NCBI GenBank assembly: GCA_022566355.1
Contig: JADFJB010000005.1
Coordinates: forward strand, 1-64,000
DNA length: 64,000 nt
Reading direction: 5' to 3'
Source: a candidate division KSB1 bacterium
GTDB lineage: Bacteria > Zhuqueibacterota > JdFR-76 > DREG01
This document shows positions 20,145-30,416 of this stretch, piece by piece. The notes under the pieces are model-generated. The model made no database searches. It was not told the origin of the DNA and worked only from the letters and a program-made list of their open reading frames with translations. Each line of letters begins with the position of its first letter. The first letter of the stretch is position 1. The position numbers were made by a program, and so were the translations under genes.

Positions 20145-21159
20145 ATTGTCAAAAATAGAAGTTGAAGATTTGGATCACTTAGAATTTGCTGATAAAACTG
20201 AGATTATTGAAAGGGGCAAAAGGGTGATTCGAATTGAGGCGGCAGCTTTAAGAGTTCTTGAAAACAGGATCGATGATAATTTCTATGAAGCTGTAAAAAT
20301 AATACACAATGCGACTGGCAGAGTGGTTATTACTGGAATCGGAAAATCCGGAATTGTCGGGAAGAAAATAGCAGCGACATTTACCAGCTTGGGAAAAGCT
20401 GCTTATTTTTTACACCCGACTGAAGGTGTACATGGCGACCTGGGTATGGTCATGAAAAATGATGTGACTATCTGTATTTCAAAGAGTGGAAATTCCGACG
20501 AAATAACTCAAATATTACCCATTTTTCGAAGAATTGGAGTTCCAATCATTTCTATTACCGGCAATTCCCAGTCTGAACTTGCTCTTCGAAGCGATGTCGT
20601 TTTGGATGTAAGCGTGGATGAAGAAGCGTGCCCATTTGATATGGCACCAACCGCAAGCACCACCGCTACGTTGGCAATGGGAGATGCTTTGGCAATTTCT
20701 TTAATCGAACTCAGGAATTTTAGTTTGGAGGATTTTGCATTATTACATCCCGGTGGAACAATCGGCAGGAAGTTAACATTAAGAATAGACGATTTAATGT
20801 TTACCGGTAATCGGGTGGCAAAGGTGCTTGAAGATACAACTTTGCATGATGTCTTGTTTGAAATCACATCAAAAAGATTCGGTGCAACTGCAGTAATCGG
20901 TGAGGATAATCAATTAGTTGGAATCATTACGGATGGTGATTTAAGGCGGCTTCTAGAAAAGCAGCTTAATTTTTATAAATACAGAGCGAGAGATATTTTG
21001 TCACCCAATCCGATAGTAGCTAAAACCGGCATGATGGCTACCGATGTGATGAATATTGTGAAAATCAACGCAATCAACCAAATTATTGTTATTAACGAAG
21101 AAAAACAACCTATTGGAATGATTCATTTACATGATTTGTTGAGGGCTGGTTTATCCTAG
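20134..21159 (+). CDS. kdsD: Arabinose-5-phosphate isomerase
   Basis: A 341-residue enzyme converting ribulose 5-phosphate to arabinose 5-phosphate, the first step to Kdo. An N-terminal SIS domain (VVITGIGKSGIVGKKIAATF, about 60-80; SKSGNSDE near 116) is followed by two CBS domains (about 220-275 and 285-340). The TASTTATLAMGDALA and HPGGTIGRKL motifs are typical. I chose ATG 20134, preceded by AGGGG, over GTG 20128. The usual neighbour kdsC (Kdo-8-P phosphatase) is not found after it. Confidence 0.93.
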   Translation: MPVELSKIEVEDLDHLEFADKTEIIERGKRVIRIEAAALRVLENRIDDNFYEAVKIIHNATGRVVITGIGKSGIVGKKIAATFTSLGKAAYFLHPTEGVHGDLGMVMKNDVTICISKSGNSDEITQILPIFRRIGVPIISITGNSQSELALRSDVVLDVSVDEEACPFDMAPTASTTATLAMGDALAISLIELRNFSLEDFALLHPGGTIGRKLTLRIDDLMFTGNRVAKVLEDTTLHDVLFEITSKRFGATAVIGEDNQLVGIITDGDLRRLLEKQLNFYKYRARDILSPNPIVAKTGMMATDVMNIVKINAINQIIVINEEKQPIGMIHLHDLLRAGLS

Positions 21160-21559
21160 CGGAATGATTCCAAAATAACGTGTGTTTCAGAACAAACATA
21201 AATGAATTGTCAAATTCTGATTATTAAGTGTCATTTGTTGTCATTGACTTAATGACTGAATGACTATATGACAAAGTGACTTAGACAGCAGTTTAAGCGT
21301 AATGTATGTCATTAAATATTGCGATGATAATCAGGAATCGTTTAACTAACTAATCATATGTAGGCTTAGGAATGTATTTAAACAAATATTTTAGAGATCG
21401 CTGAGAACGAATTTTAAACAAAACAAACACTTAAATGATTTACTCAAAGTCAAAACGAAAAAAGAGTCATGATGTCAAGCCTTATGGAAACAACTTTGTG
21501 TCCTCTGCGTGCTATGCAGTTTACGAATTATTCAGATTAATCAATTCGTTTCATGAACG
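21160..21559. other. Gene-free gap between kdsD and lptC with repeat remnants
   Basis: This 400-base gap breaks an otherwise tight Kdo/Lpt operon. It holds an imperfect inverted repeat at 21224-21284 and, at about 21495-21525, the fragment TTTGTGTCCTCTGCGTGC, which resembles half of the dispersed CACAGAGGCAC palindrome seen at 2901-2993. No coding remnant of a KdsC phosphatase could be read. Confidence 0.5.
21224..21284. repeat. Imperfect inverted/tandem repeat of GTCATT and AATGAC
   Basis: TTAAGTGTCATTTGTTGTC on the left and its imperfect inverse ending ATGACAAAGTGACTTA on the right enclose TGACT units spaced about 8-9 bases (AATGACTGAATGACTATATGAC). It has the form of a degenerate dispersed palindrome rather than of a single operator. 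Confidence 0.4.
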
Positions 21560-22120
21560 ATGATAAAGGATATGATTAAATTATGGCCAATAATATTTAT
21601 CAACCTGATAGTTGGTTGTAGTATGAATTCTAATTCCACTCAAGAAGAGTTGGAAGAGGAAATAAAAGTGCCTGATCAAGAGAGTTGGAATGTGACTTTT
21701 AAAGCTACGGAAAACGGGAAGGTTACTGCCAAGTTATGGTTTAATCATATTTCACAATTTAATGAAAGAAAAGAATATGAGTTTGATCAAAAATTTCGGG
21801 TGGACTTCTATAATAAAATCGGAGAAAAAACAAGCTGGTTAACCGGAGAAAGAGGAAAGCTAAAAGAGGATAGGACATTGATGGAAGCGCATGGAAATGT
21901 TATCGCACACTCGGATAGCGCCGATATTACTTTATTTACAGAGAGTCTGTTCTGGGATAACATCAAAAAGAAAATTCTTTCCAACGATTTTGTGATGATT
22001 GTCACTGAACAAGATACAATCTATGGGAATGGGTTTGAAGCGGAAACAGATTTCAGTAAATGGGAAATTAAAAAGAGCAGAGGCCACACCAAGCGCCAAG
22101 TTGATATTGGGATAAAGTAA
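21560..22120 (+). CDS. lptC: LPS export system protein LptC-like lipoprotein
   Basis: A 186-residue envelope protein. The N-terminus is a lipoprotein signal with lipobox LIVGC, followed by an acidic linker. A beta-rich LptC domain fills the rest, with WLTGERGKL and AHGNVIAHSDSADITLFTESLFWD. LptC joins the LptB2FG transporter to LptA in the periplasm. E. coli LptC is anchored by a membrane helix, whereas lipoprotein forms are seen in other phyla. ATG 21572 is an alternative start. Its place before lptA and lptB supports the call. Confidence 0.85.
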   Translation: MIKDMIKLWPIIFINLIVGCSMNSNSTQEELEEEIKVPDQESWNVTFKATENGKVTAKLWFNHISQFNERKEYEFDQKFRVDFYNKIGEKTSWLTGERGKLKEDRTLMEAHGNVIAHSDSADITLFTESLFWDNIKKKILSNDFVMIVTEQDTIYGNGFEAETDFSKWEIKKSRGHTKRQVDIGIK

Positions 22121-22150
22121 CTGTTTGGAGCAACCAGGATCACTAAAAAT

Positions 22151-23302
22151 ATGACGATGAAAACGACCCAAAAGTGGTCAAGACAAAATAATAGGTTCGT
22201 TCGGTTTTTACTCTCTGTATGCATAATTTTGCTGTTTGCACAAAATGTACAGGCACAAAATAAGTGGGATAGATCAGGATTAACTTACTGGGATTCGGAT
22301 AAACTGCAATATGAAATGATAAATTCCCAGAAAGTTGTTCAGCTTATCGGTAATGTCTATTTTCGTAAAGGAAACCAGGAGCTTCGTTGTGATCGTGCGC
22401 TATTTTACGACGATCAGGATTTAGCGGTTTTTAAAGGAAATGTATTTTATCATGATAGCAGTCGGACTTTATTGGCTGATTATTTTGAATTTTATTCCGA
22501 TCCAAAAAGAGAATTGGCGCGGGGTAATGTGGAGTTGGTTATAAATCAAAAGAAGATATTTGCAGATGAAATAATACACGAAGCCTTTAAGGATATGGTC
22601 TATGCAAATAATAATGTTCGTTTTGTTGATTTGGAGAGCGACGTTATTGTGACTTGTGAAAAATTAACGTATGATAAAAAATTGCAGAAGTTATTATTGG
22701 AAGTCGATCCGAAGTTTGTTAAAACTGACAGTTTGGGAAACCCTGAAATCACCATCGAGTCAGGGATCATCACTTATTTTGATTCAACTAAAGTCGCCAT
22801 TGCTGAAGATAGCGTCGTGATTACACAAAACAATATCATCGCTCAATCAAATTTTGCGGAATTTCACCAAAAGGAAAACCGGATTATCATTAAAGATAAC
22901 CCGCGAATATCGCAAAATAACAAAAATATGAAAGCAGACCAAATCGAGATGTTTTTTGAAAATGATTCATTGAGGCAAATATACTTAAAAGGAAAAGGGG
23001 AAATGCTATCTAATTTTAAAATTGAAAATAATCCCGCTTCTGATCAATTGACAGGAGCTGAAATTTGGATTGATATTAAAGATGATTCTGTACGGCACAT
23101 TAAAGTAAAAGGTCAGGCGATAAGTATCTATCATCTTATTGAAGACGGAAAAGTTCAAGGAATTAACCAGATTTTGGGTGATGAGCTTGCAATCGATTTT
23201 GACAAAGGGTTAGTCAAAGAAGTAACTGTCCTGGGTGATCCGGAAGTATCCCGAGGGCGATTTTATCCCCCAAAATCAAAAATCAAATCATTGCAAAAAT
23301 AA
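22151..23302 (+). CDS. lptA: LptA/OstA-like LPS transport protein
   Basis: A 383-residue periplasmic protein. A signal peptide (about residues 15-36, ending VQAQN) precedes an OstA-like beta-jellyroll domain, seen in LIGNVYFRKGNQELRCDRALFYDD, FKGNVFYHDSSRTLLADYFEFY and ARGNVELV. The length is about twice that of E. coli LptA, so the OstA fold is probably repeated, as in FCB-group homologues. The family bridges the periplasm for LPS. It lies 30 bases after lptC and 18 before lptB. Confidence 0.86.
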   Translation: MTMKTTQKWSRQNNRFVRFLLSVCIILLFAQNVQAQNKWDRSGLTYWDSDKLQYEMINSQKVVQLIGNVYFRKGNQELRCDRALFYDDQDLAVFKGNVFYHDSSRTLLADYFEFYSDPKRELARGNVELVINQKKIFADEIIHEAFKDMVYANNNVRFVDLESDVIVTCEKLTYDKKLQKLLLEVDPKFVKTDSLGNPEITIESGIITYFDSTKVAIAEDSVVITQNNIIAQSNFAEFHQKENRIIIKDNPRISQNNKNMKADQIEMFFENDSLRQIYLKGKGEMLSNFKIENNPASDQLTGAEIWIDIKDDSVRHIKVKGQAISIYHLIEDGKVQGINQILGDELAIDFDKGLVKEVTVLGDPEVSRGRFYPPKSKIKSLQK

Positions 23303-23320
23303 TAATTTTCTAGCAACGTT

Positions 23321-24064
23321 ATGGAATCAAATAATCGAAATTTACTAAGAGTCGAAAACCTGGTGAAATACTACGGAAAACGACAGGTTGTTAGAGAGGT
23401 TTGCATAAATGTTAACCAGGGTGAAATTGTCGGTTTACTGGGTCCGAATGGTGCTGGAAAAACAACAACGTTTTATATAATTGTCGGAATGATACGACCG
23501 AATGGCGGTGATATTTACTTGAATGACGCTAAAATGACAAAAATGCCGATGTATCGCAGGGCTCGGTTGGGCATTGGCTATTTGTCACAAGAGCCATCAA
23601 TTTTTAGAAAGTTAACAGTAGAAGAGAATCTTATTTCGATACTGCAAATGTTAAAGCTTTCCGTGCGCGAGCAGGAAGGTCGATTACAACATTTACTTGA
23701 AGAATTTGGTTTGACACATATTCGAAAAAATAAAGCATATAATTTATCCGGTGGCGAAAGACGCCGTGTTGAAATCTCTCGAGCGCTTGTACTCAATCCA
23801 AAATTTCTCTTACTTGATGAGCCCTTTGCAGGGATTGATCCCATCGCTGTAGATGATATCCAAAATATCATTAGGAATTTAAAAGAAAAAGGGATCGGAA
23901 TTTTGATTACTGATCATAATGTCCATGAAACATTGGAAATTACCGATAGAGCATATCTACTTTATGATGGTCGTGTGCTAAAATCAGGAACATCTGAATT
24001 CCTTGCCAACGATTCTGAAACAAAAATGCTCTATTTAGGAGATAAATTTAAGTTGAATCGATAG
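23321..24064 (+). CDS. lptB: LPS export ABC transporter ATP-binding protein
   Basis: A 247-residue ABC ATPase, the motor of LptB2FG. Walker [11 protein letters not shown] (about 37-46), the Q-loop YLSQEPSIF, the signature LSGGERRR and Walker [13 protein letters not shown] are intact, followed by the switch-loop His in ITDHN. The [18 protein letters not shown] and LLYDGRVL stretches are characteristic of LptB. It has the usual order lptC-lptA-lptB-rpoN. The permease genes lptF and lptG are not in the window. Confidence 0.95.
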   Translation: MESNNRNLLRVENLVKYYGKRQVVREVCINVNQGEIVGLLGPNGAGKTTTFYIIVGMIRPNGGDIYLNDAKMTKMPMYRRARLGIGYLSQEPSIFRKLTVEENLISILQMLKLSVREQEGRLQHLLEEFGLTHIRKNKAYNLSGGERRRVEISRALVLNPKFLLLDEPFAGIDPIAVDDIQNIIRNLKEKGIGILITDHNVHETLEITDRAYLLYDGRVLKSGTSEFLANDSETKMLYLGDKFKLNR

Positions 24065-24104
24065 AAAAAATGGAAATTTTAAGATAAATTGAATTGGTTT
24101 TAGG

Positions 24105-25538
24105 ATGTTAAGTCAAAGACTAACAATGGGTTTGCATCAAACCCAATCACCTCAACAGGTATTACTTTCGACATTACTGCAATTACCGCTTATTAGACTG
24201 GAGCAGCGCATTAAAATTGAATTGCAGGAAAACCCTCTTTTGGAAGAAGTCCTTGATGAGGATCTTGAAATGGATGACGATACGGCTGAACTTTCTTTGG
24301 AGCAAGAAGTTTCTGAAGATTCCAAGAATAAAGAAGAGGATAACGATTCCGCTGATAGTGAGAAGGAAGAAGAGATCGATTGGGATTTAATAGGGGGTGA
24401 TGACGAATACGAATTCAAGATTCCCAAAGATCCGAATATTGAAGATTTTGAACGTCCGAATGTCAGTAAAAAGACTTTGTGCGAACATCTTCTTGAACAA
24501 CTCCATGAAATCATTGGCCTTCCGGAAAAAGAAGTTATGATCGGTGAAAATATCATCTGGAATATTAATGAAGATGGGTACCTGATCATTGAATTGGAAG
24601 AGATTGCTTTAAATCTAGAAATCTCAAAAGAGGAAGTAGAAAAAGCTCTTCGGCTTATTCAAACGTTCGAACCAGTCGGCATTGCGGCAAGGAATCTTCG
24701 GGAATGTTTGTTAATCCAGTTAGAACAAATGGAAGATCACACTGAAGCAATGGAGATGGTAAGAGACCATTTTGAAAATTTTAAGAATAAGCGGTTTGAA
24801 AAAATTGCTAAGAAAATGGAGGTTTCTCTGAACGCTGTCAAAGCAGCTATGGAGGAGATTTCAAAGCTAAATCCAAAGCCAGGCGAAGGCTATATCTCCC
24901 AGGATCAGAATTATGTAATCCCTGATGTAATCGTTGAAAGAGTTGACGATGAATTTGTTGTTTCCTTGAATGAATCCAATATCCCAAATCTACGCATCAA
25001 CAGGGGATATAGGCAGATGTTATCAGGTGGAAAAAAAGTATCCTCGGAAGTTAAGAGTTTTATTCGAAAAAGATTAGAAAATGCCAGATGGCTGATCAAT
25101 TCCATTCATCAACGCCGGGCGACTATTTTTAGGGTAATGACAGAAATTGTCGAAAAGCAGCATGATTTTTTCGATAAGGGTCCGGGACAACTTATCCCTA
25201 TGATTCTGAAAGATATAGCTGAAGAAGTGAATATGGATATATCGACCATTAGCCGTGTATCTAATGGCAAATATGTTCAAACCGATTATGGGGTTTTTGA
25301 AATAAAATATTTCTTTAGTGAAAAGATGACCACCAGTACGGGTGAAGAGGTTTCAAACAGAAAGTTTAAAGATGTAATTAAAAATATAATTGATAATGAA
25401 GATCCACATAAACCTCTGAACGACCAAAAACTTGTAAAACTACTTGCGGAAAAGGGCTATCCTCTTGCCCGTAGAACAGTGGCTAAATATCGTGAACAGA
25501 TGAAAATTCCAGTTGCAAGATTGAGACGGCAACTATAA
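24105..25538 (+). CDS. rpoN: RNA polymerase sigma-54 factor
   Basis: A 477-residue sigma factor. Region I is Gln/Leu-rich (SQRLTMGLHQTQSPQQV), region II is strongly acidic (about 55-100), then come the core-binding domain, helix-turn-helix (DISTISRVSNGKYVQTDYG) and the C-terminal RpoN box ARRTVAKYREQ. Sigma-54 needs an AAA+ activator to open promoters. No such activator is in the window. Placement after lptB is the usual arrangement. Confidence 0.96.
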   Translation: MLSQRLTMGLHQTQSPQQVLLSTLLQLPLIRLEQRIKIELQENPLLEEVLDEDLEMDDDTAELSLEQEVSEDSKNKEEDNDSADSEKEEEIDWDLIGGDDEYEFKIPKDPNIEDFERPNVSKKTLCEHLLEQLHEIIGLPEKEVMIGENIIWNINEDGYLIIELEEIALNLEISKEEVEKALRLIQTFEPVGIAARNLRECLLIQLEQMEDHTEAMEMVRDHFENFKNKRFEKIAKKMEVSLNAVKAAMEEISKLNPKPGEGYISQDQNYVIPDVIVERVDDEFVVSLNESNIPNLRINRGYRQMLSGGKKVSSEVKSFIRKRLENARWLINSIHQRRATIFRVMTEIVEKQHDFFDKGPGQLIPMILKDIAEEVNMDISTISRVSNGKYVQTDYGVFEIKYFFSEKMTTSTGEEVSNRKFKDVIKNIIDNEDPHKPLNDQKLVKLLAEKGYPLARRTVAKYREQMKIPVARLRRQL

Positions 25539-25571
25539 AAAAAAATAATATTCAAATGGGAGGTAAGCGAA

Positions 25572-26558
25572 ATGGCAAGAAAAAAAATTATGGTAGGGGA
25601 TACTGAAATTGAACTTCCGGAAATTCCAAAATTTGTTATTTTTGGAATTATTGGTGGGATTTTAGCGATTTGGTTGTTATTTTCAACGATTTATACCGTG
25701 GACGCAGATGAAGTCGGTGTGATTCAACGGTTTGGAAGATACGTGAGAACTGAAGATCCCGGTCTTCAATTTAAATTACCCTTTGGATTTGAAACTGTGG
25801 AAAAAGTAAAAATCCAACGAGTATATAAAGAAGAGTTTGGCTTTCGTACGGTTTCAGCGGGTGTGCGGTCACAGTTTGATTCGCGAAGTTTTGAAGAGGT
25901 ATCACTTATGTTAACAGGGGATTTAAATTCAGCTTTGGTTGAGTGGATTGTCCAATTCCGGATTAAGGATCCGGTTAAATATTTATTTAATGTGAGAAAT
26001 GTAGTTGAAACCATGAGGGATGTTTCCGAATCTGTGATGAGAATGGTGGTTGGAGATCATAGTGTGGATGAGGTAATCGTATTAAGTCGTCAGAATATCG
26101 AATTAAAAGCGCAAGAGCTCACCCAAAAATTATTGGATGAATTTGAAACCGGGCTGGAAATTCAAACCATTAAATTGCAAGATGTAAATCCGCCGGTACC
26201 GGTTCAACCAGCCTTTAATGAAGTGAATGAAGCGCGGCAGGAAAAAGAGCGAATTATTAATGAAGCTTTAGAAGGCTACAACAAGGTTATTCCACAAGCT
26301 AAAGGTGAAGCGCAGCAAACCATCACCCAGGCAGAAGGTTATCATACCAATCGCACCAATCGTGCCTTAGGTGATGCTGAGAGGTTTTTGGCAGTCTGGA
26401 ATGAGTATAAAAAAGCAAAAGAAGTTACAAGAAGAAGGTTATATCTCGAGACAATGCTTGACATTCTTCCAAATATGGAAAGTATCTATATTATAGATGA
26501 AGACCAACAGGGAGTGATTCCTCTTCTTCAACTCATGAAAAAGGAGGCAGTGCAATGA
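25572..26558 (+). CDS. hflK: FtsH protease modulator HflK
   Basis: A 328-residue SPFH/band 7 protein with one N-terminal membrane helix (about 20-42). VDADEVGVIQRFGRY opens the SPFH domain, and QDVNPPVPVQPAFNEVNEARQEKERIINEA is the HflK helical region. HflK and HflC form a membrane cage around FtsH that limits access of substrates. A strong GGGAGG lies upstream of ATG 25572. It overlaps hflC by four bases (ATGA). Confidence 0.92.
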   Translation: MARKKIMVGDTEIELPEIPKFVIFGIIGGILAIWLLFSTIYTVDADEVGVIQRFGRYVRTEDPGLQFKLPFGFETVEKVKIQRVYKEEFGFRTVSAGVRSQFDSRSFEEVSLMLTGDLNSALVEWIVQFRIKDPVKYLFNVRNVVETMRDVSESVMRMVVGDHSVDEVIVLSRQNIELKAQELTQKLLDEFETGLEIQTIKLQDVNPPVPVQPAFNEVNEARQEKERIINEALEGYNKVIPQAKGEAQQTITQAEGYHTNRTNRALGDAERFLAVWNEYKKAKEVTRRRLYLETMLDILPNMESIYIIDEDQQGVIPLLQLMKKEAVQ

Positions 26559-27499
26559 AAAAATCCAGAATTTTAGGATTGGCAGCAGGTTTTTTAACAT
26601 TAATCATACTACTTTCTTCAGCATTTACAGTTGATGAAACCGAACAAGTGATCGTATTTCAATTTGGCAAGTCGAAAAGAATCATTAAAGATGCCGGCTT
26701 GTATTTTAAATTACCATTTATTCAAGAGGTCAAATCATTTGACAAACGAATTCTTGAATGGGATGGCGACCCCAATGAAGTCCCAACCCAAGATAAACGT
26801 TATATTTGGGTGGATACTTTTGCACGATGGCGTATTGTTGAGCCCCTTAAATTTTATCAATCGGTAACTAATGAACAAAACGCTCATAGCAGGTTAGATG
26901 ATATCATTGAAAGCGCTACGCGAAATTTCATCTCTGAGAATTTGTTGATCGAAGTCGTCCGAAACAGTAATAGAGAATTAGAGACCACTATTGAGGAACA
27001 GGAAAGTTTTGGGTTGGAGACTTTGGAGACTGACGTTACGCAAATTGTAAAAGGCCGTGAACAGATCACAAAGTTGATTTTAAATAAAGCAGCGGAAATT
27101 ATGCCGCAATATGGGATTGAATTATTAGATATTAAAATTAAAAGGATCAATTACCGTGAAGATGTCCGGCGAAAGGTTTATGAAAGAATGATTTCCGAAC
27201 GTAAGCGAATTGCACAAAAATATCGGTCTGAGGGCGGCGGTAGGAAAGCGCAAATCGATGGTGAAAGAGAAAAAGAATTCCAGATTATTACTTCAGGCGC
27301 CTATAGGACAGCACAGGAAATTAAGGGCAGAGCAGATGCCGAGGCAACAAAAATCTATGCGGAAGCATATAACAAAGATCCTGATTTCTATGCATTTTTG
27401 CAGACTCTGGAATCTTACCGGACGACCATGAATACCAATACTACTTTGATCTTGAGTACAAACAGTGAATTTCTAAAATATCTGAAAAACATAAGATGA
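26555..27499 (+). CDS. hflC: FtsH protease modulator HflC
   Basis: A 314-residue partner of HflK. An N-terminal membrane helix (about 6-24) is followed by the SPFH domain ([42 protein letters not shown]) and a helical C-terminal part with [13 protein letters not shown] and [21 protein letters not shown]. It overlaps both hflK (ATGA) and hslV (ATGA), so hflK-hflC-hslV are translationally coupled, uniting two protease-related systems. Confidence 0.93.
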   Translation: MKKSRILGLAAGFLTLIILLSSAFTVDETEQVIVFQFGKSKRIIKDAGLYFKLPFIQEVKSFDKRILEWDGDPNEVPTQDKRYIWVDTFARWRIVEPLKFYQSVTNEQNAHSRLDDIIESATRNFISENLLIEVVRNSNRELETTIEEQESFGLETLETDVTQIVKGREQITKLILNKAAEIMPQYGIELLDIKIKRINYREDVRRKVYERMISERKRIAQKYRSEGGGRKAQIDGEREKEFQIITSGAYRTAQEIKGRADAEATKIYAEAYNKDPDFYAFLQTLESYRTTMNTNTTLILSTNSEFLKYLKNIR

Positions 27500-28050
27500 A
27501 ATTGATGCAGAATGATTCACTAAAATTTCGTTCTACCACTATTCTCGGCATCCGCAAGGATGGGCAGGTCGCAATAGGCGGAGATGGCCAGGTTACCTTG
27601 AATGAGACGGTAATGAAAGGAAAAGCAATAAAGATCCGCAGAGTTTATAAAGATACCATATTAGCCGGATTCGCAGGATCGGCCGCAGATGCGTTCACAC
27701 TTTTCGAAAAATTTGAGGCTAAACTGGAGGAATATAGAGGCAACTTAAATCGAGCAGCTGTGGAACTGGCCAAAGAATGGAGATCCGATCGCTACCTGCG
27801 AAGGTTAGAAGCTTTATTGGCAATTCTTAATGCAGAGCATGCTTTGATTGTTTCAGGCACAGGCGATATTATTGAACCTGATGACAATATCGTAGCCATA
27901 GGTTCAGGGGGCTCATACGCATTAGCCGCTGCAAGAGCTTTGATGAATCATACAGAATTAAACGCAAAAGATATTGTCGAAGAATCTTTAAAAATAGCAG
28001 CTTCAATATGTGTATACACAAACGATCATCTGACTATTGAAACCCTGTAA
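27496..28050 (+). CDS. hslV: ATP-dependent protease peptidase subunit HslV
   Basis: A 184-residue proteasome-like peptidase of HslUV. The [35 protein letters not shown] and IGSGGSYA stretches are diagnostic. The catalytic Thr is the first T of TTI. Here it is residue 14, behind a leader of 13 residues, whereas E. coli HslV has only the initiator Met. Activity would need removal of that leader. An ATG at residue 4 would still leave ten. ATG 27496 overlaps the hflC stop. The partner hslU follows. Confidence 0.94.
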   Translation: MKLMQNDSLKFRSTTILGIRKDGQVAIGGDGQVTLNETVMKGKAIKIRRVYKDTILAGFAGSAADAFTLFEKFEAKLEEYRGNLNRAAVELAKEWRSDRYLRRLEALLAILNAEHALIVSGTGDIIEPDDNIVAIGSGGSYALAAARALMNHTELNAKDIVEESLKIAASICVYTNDHLTIETL

Positions 28051-28061
28051 TAGAGGAATTG

Positions 28062-29426
28062 ATGCAAGAACTTACTCCAAAACAAATTGTAGCTGTACTG
28101 GATAAATATATTATTGGGCAAGATAAAGCAAAGAAATCCGTTGCAATTGCATTGCGTAATAGATGGCGAAGGCTTCAAGTACCTGAGGATTTACGGGAAG
28201 AAATTATGCCCAACAATATCATTATGATTGGACCAACCGGAGTCGGTAAGACCGAGATTGCTCGCCGTCTGGCAAAGTTATCGGGTGCGCCGTTTCTCAA
28301 AGTCGAAGCATCAAAATTTACGGAAGTGGGATATGTAGGACGTGATGTAGATTCGATAATTCGAGATCTTGTTGACATTTCTGTGAATATGGTCAAACAA
28401 AAAATGACCGAAGCAGTCAAAGGAAAAGCCAAAGAATTAGCAGAAGAAAAATTATTGGATTTACTTCTGCCGCCAAGCAAAAAACGAGAATCTGCTTCAT
28501 CTGAAACACCTGCTACATCACTTTCAGCAGAAAGTGAAAGCACTTATAAAGAAACGCGTGAAAAAATGCGACTATTGCTGCGAAAAGGTAAATTTGAATC
28601 CCGCAAAGTAGAAATTGAGGTACCGAACGAAAGCATTCCAATGATGCAGGTGATTTCACCGATGGGTGTCGAAGATATGGGGATCAATCTCCAGGAAATT
28701 TTTGGCGGTTTGATGCCTAAAAAGAATAAAAAAAGACAGATGTCAATAGAAGAGGCGAGAAAAGTAATTGAACAAGAAGAGGCACATAAGCTTATTGATA
28801 TGGATGAAGTCGTTCGTGAAGCAATAAATAACGCTGAAAATTCGGGAATTGTTTTTTTGGATGAAATTGACAAGATTGTCGGCCCGCATTCTAAATCCGG
28901 GCCGGATATCTCCCGTGAAGGTGTCCAAAGAGACTTACTTCCAATAGTTGAAGGAACCAATGTTGTTACAAAATATGGGATAGTTAAAACGGATCATATC
29001 CTGTTTATTGCGTCAGGTGCATTCCACGTTTCCAAACCATCTGATTTAATTCCTGAAATGCAGGGAAGATTCCCAATTCGTGTTGAACTTCAAAGCCTTA
29101 CCAATGAAGATTTTGTAAGAATATTAACAGAACCGGAGAATGCACTTACAAAACAGTACACTGCTTTACTAGCAACAGAAGGTGTGAAACTGGTCTTTAA
29201 AAAAGATGGCATTAAAGAAATTGCAAAATATTCCACGGATGTAAATGAAAAAACAGAAAACATCGGCGCAAGAAGGTTGCATACAATTATGACAACTCTA
29301 TTGGAGGATGCTTTATTTAATATCCCGGATGTAAAACAAGACAAAATTGAGGTTACCGCTAAAGTAGTACGCAACACATTAGACAGTATTGTGAAAGATT
29401 ATGACTTAAGCCGGTACATTTTATAA
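28062..29426 (+). CDS. hslU: ATP-dependent protease ATPase subunit HslU
   Basis: A 454-residue AAA+ unfoldase that feeds HslV. It begins with [22 protein letters not shown], has Walker [12 protein letters not shown] (about 57-67), a long charged insertion (I domain, about 110-235), Walker [12 protein letters not shown] and the sensor segment IGARRLHT near the C-terminus, ending in LSRYIL, the tail that activates HslV. ATG 28062 follows a GAGG site 11 bases after hslV. Confidence 0.95.
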   Translation: MQELTPKQIVAVLDKYIIGQDKAKKSVAIALRNRWRRLQVPEDLREEIMPNNIIMIGPTGVGKTEIARRLAKLSGAPFLKVEASKFTEVGYVGRDVDSIIRDLVDISVNMVKQKMTEAVKGKAKELAEEKLLDLLLPPSKKRESASSETPATSLSAESESTYKETREKMRLLLRKGKFESRKVEIEVPNESIPMMQVISPMGVEDMGINLQEIFGGLMPKKNKKRQMSIEEARKVIEQEEAHKLIDMDEVVREAINNAENSGIVFLDEIDKIVGPHSKSGPDISREGVQRDLLPIVEGTNVVTKYGIVKTDHILFIASGAFHVSKPSDLIPEMQGRFPIRVELQSLTNEDFVRILTEPENALTKQYTALLATEGVKLVFKKDGIKEIAKYSTDVNEKTENIGARRLHTIMTTLLEDALFNIPDVKQDKIEVTAKVVRNTLDSIVKDYDLSRYIL

Positions 29427-29468
29427 ATCCAGAAGTTTGAACTAATAATTTGATATTGGAGGATTGAG

Positions 29469-30401
29469 GTGCGGAAGGATTTTCTGGCGATTACGGATTT
29501 AACTGATGATGAAATCTATGAGATTTTAGAGTTATCTAAAGAGATTAAACAAATGCAGAAAAACGATGTGCCATATCAACCGCTTAAGGGAAAAACCATG
29601 GCAATGATTTTTCAGAAGCCATCTGCTAGAACCAGAATTTCATTTGAAGTGGGGATGTACCAGTTAGGTGGATATGCGCTTTATTTAGGACCTAATGATA
29701 TTCAGATTGGCAAAAGAGAGTCGGTCAGCGATGTTGCGAAAGTGATCTCTCGCTACAACGATGTAATTATGGCGCGTTTGTTTGGCCATGAGGATATTCT
29801 TGAGATGGCGGAATATTCAACCGTCCCGGTAGTAAATGGTTTAACTGATCTATTGCATCCATGCCAGATTATGGCAGACGTCTTTACGATTCTGGAAAAA
29901 AAGAACAAAATCGAAAATCTGACGATTGCTTACATTGGCGATGGTAATAATGTTTGCAATTCCTGGTTGAACTTTGCCGCGAGAATTCCAATTCGCTTAA
30001 ACCTGGGAATTCCAGAGGGTTATGATCCTGATAAAGAAATTCTATCCCTTGCAAAAAGAGCGAATCTAAGCCAGATTCAAATATTTCGAAATCCAAAAAT
30101 GGCTGCAAATAATGCAGACGTTATTTACACGGATGTTTGGACGAGTATGGGCCAGAAAAAAGATAGCGAAAGACGAAAGTTAGACTTTAAAAATTTCCAG
30201 GTAGATGATTCCTTAGTGTCTCATGCCGAAGAAAATTCTATAGTGCTTCATTGTTTGCCGGCCCATCGTGGCGATGAAATATCAGACAGTGTAATCGATG
30301 GTCCAAAATCTGTCGTTTTTGACCAGGCAGAAAATCGTATGCATGTTCAAAAAGCTATTTTGGTAAAATTGTTTTCGAATTTAAAGAACACTACCGGTTG
30401 A
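29469..30401 (+). CDS. argF: Ornithine carbamoyltransferase
   Basis: A 310-residue transcarbamylase that makes citrulline from ornithine and carbamoyl phosphate in arginine synthesis. Carbamoyl-phosphate motif SARTRISFE is near residues 53-61, HPCQIMAD near 135 and the ornithine-binding HCLPAHRG near 261. The start is GTG 29469 with TTGGAGG upstream. No other arginine gene is in the window. The His-Pro-Cys and Cys-Leu-Pro motifs favour ornithine over acetylornithine or aspartate as substrate. Confidence 0.92.
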   Translation: MRKDFLAITDLTDDEIYEILELSKEIKQMQKNDVPYQPLKGKTMAMIFQKPSARTRISFEVGMYQLGGYALYLGPNDIQIGKRESVSDVAKVISRYNDVIMARLFGHEDILEMAEYSTVPVVNGLTDLLHPCQIMADVFTILEKKNKIENLTIAYIGDGNNVCNSWLNFAARIPIRLNLGIPEGYDPDKEILSLAKRANLSQIQIFRNPKMAANNADVIYTDVWTSMGQKKDSERRKLDFKNFQVDDSLVSHAEENSIVLHCLPAHRGDEISDSVIDGPKSVVFDQAENRMHVQKAILVKLFSNLKNTTG

Positions 30402-30416
30402 AATAAATCTAAGCAA

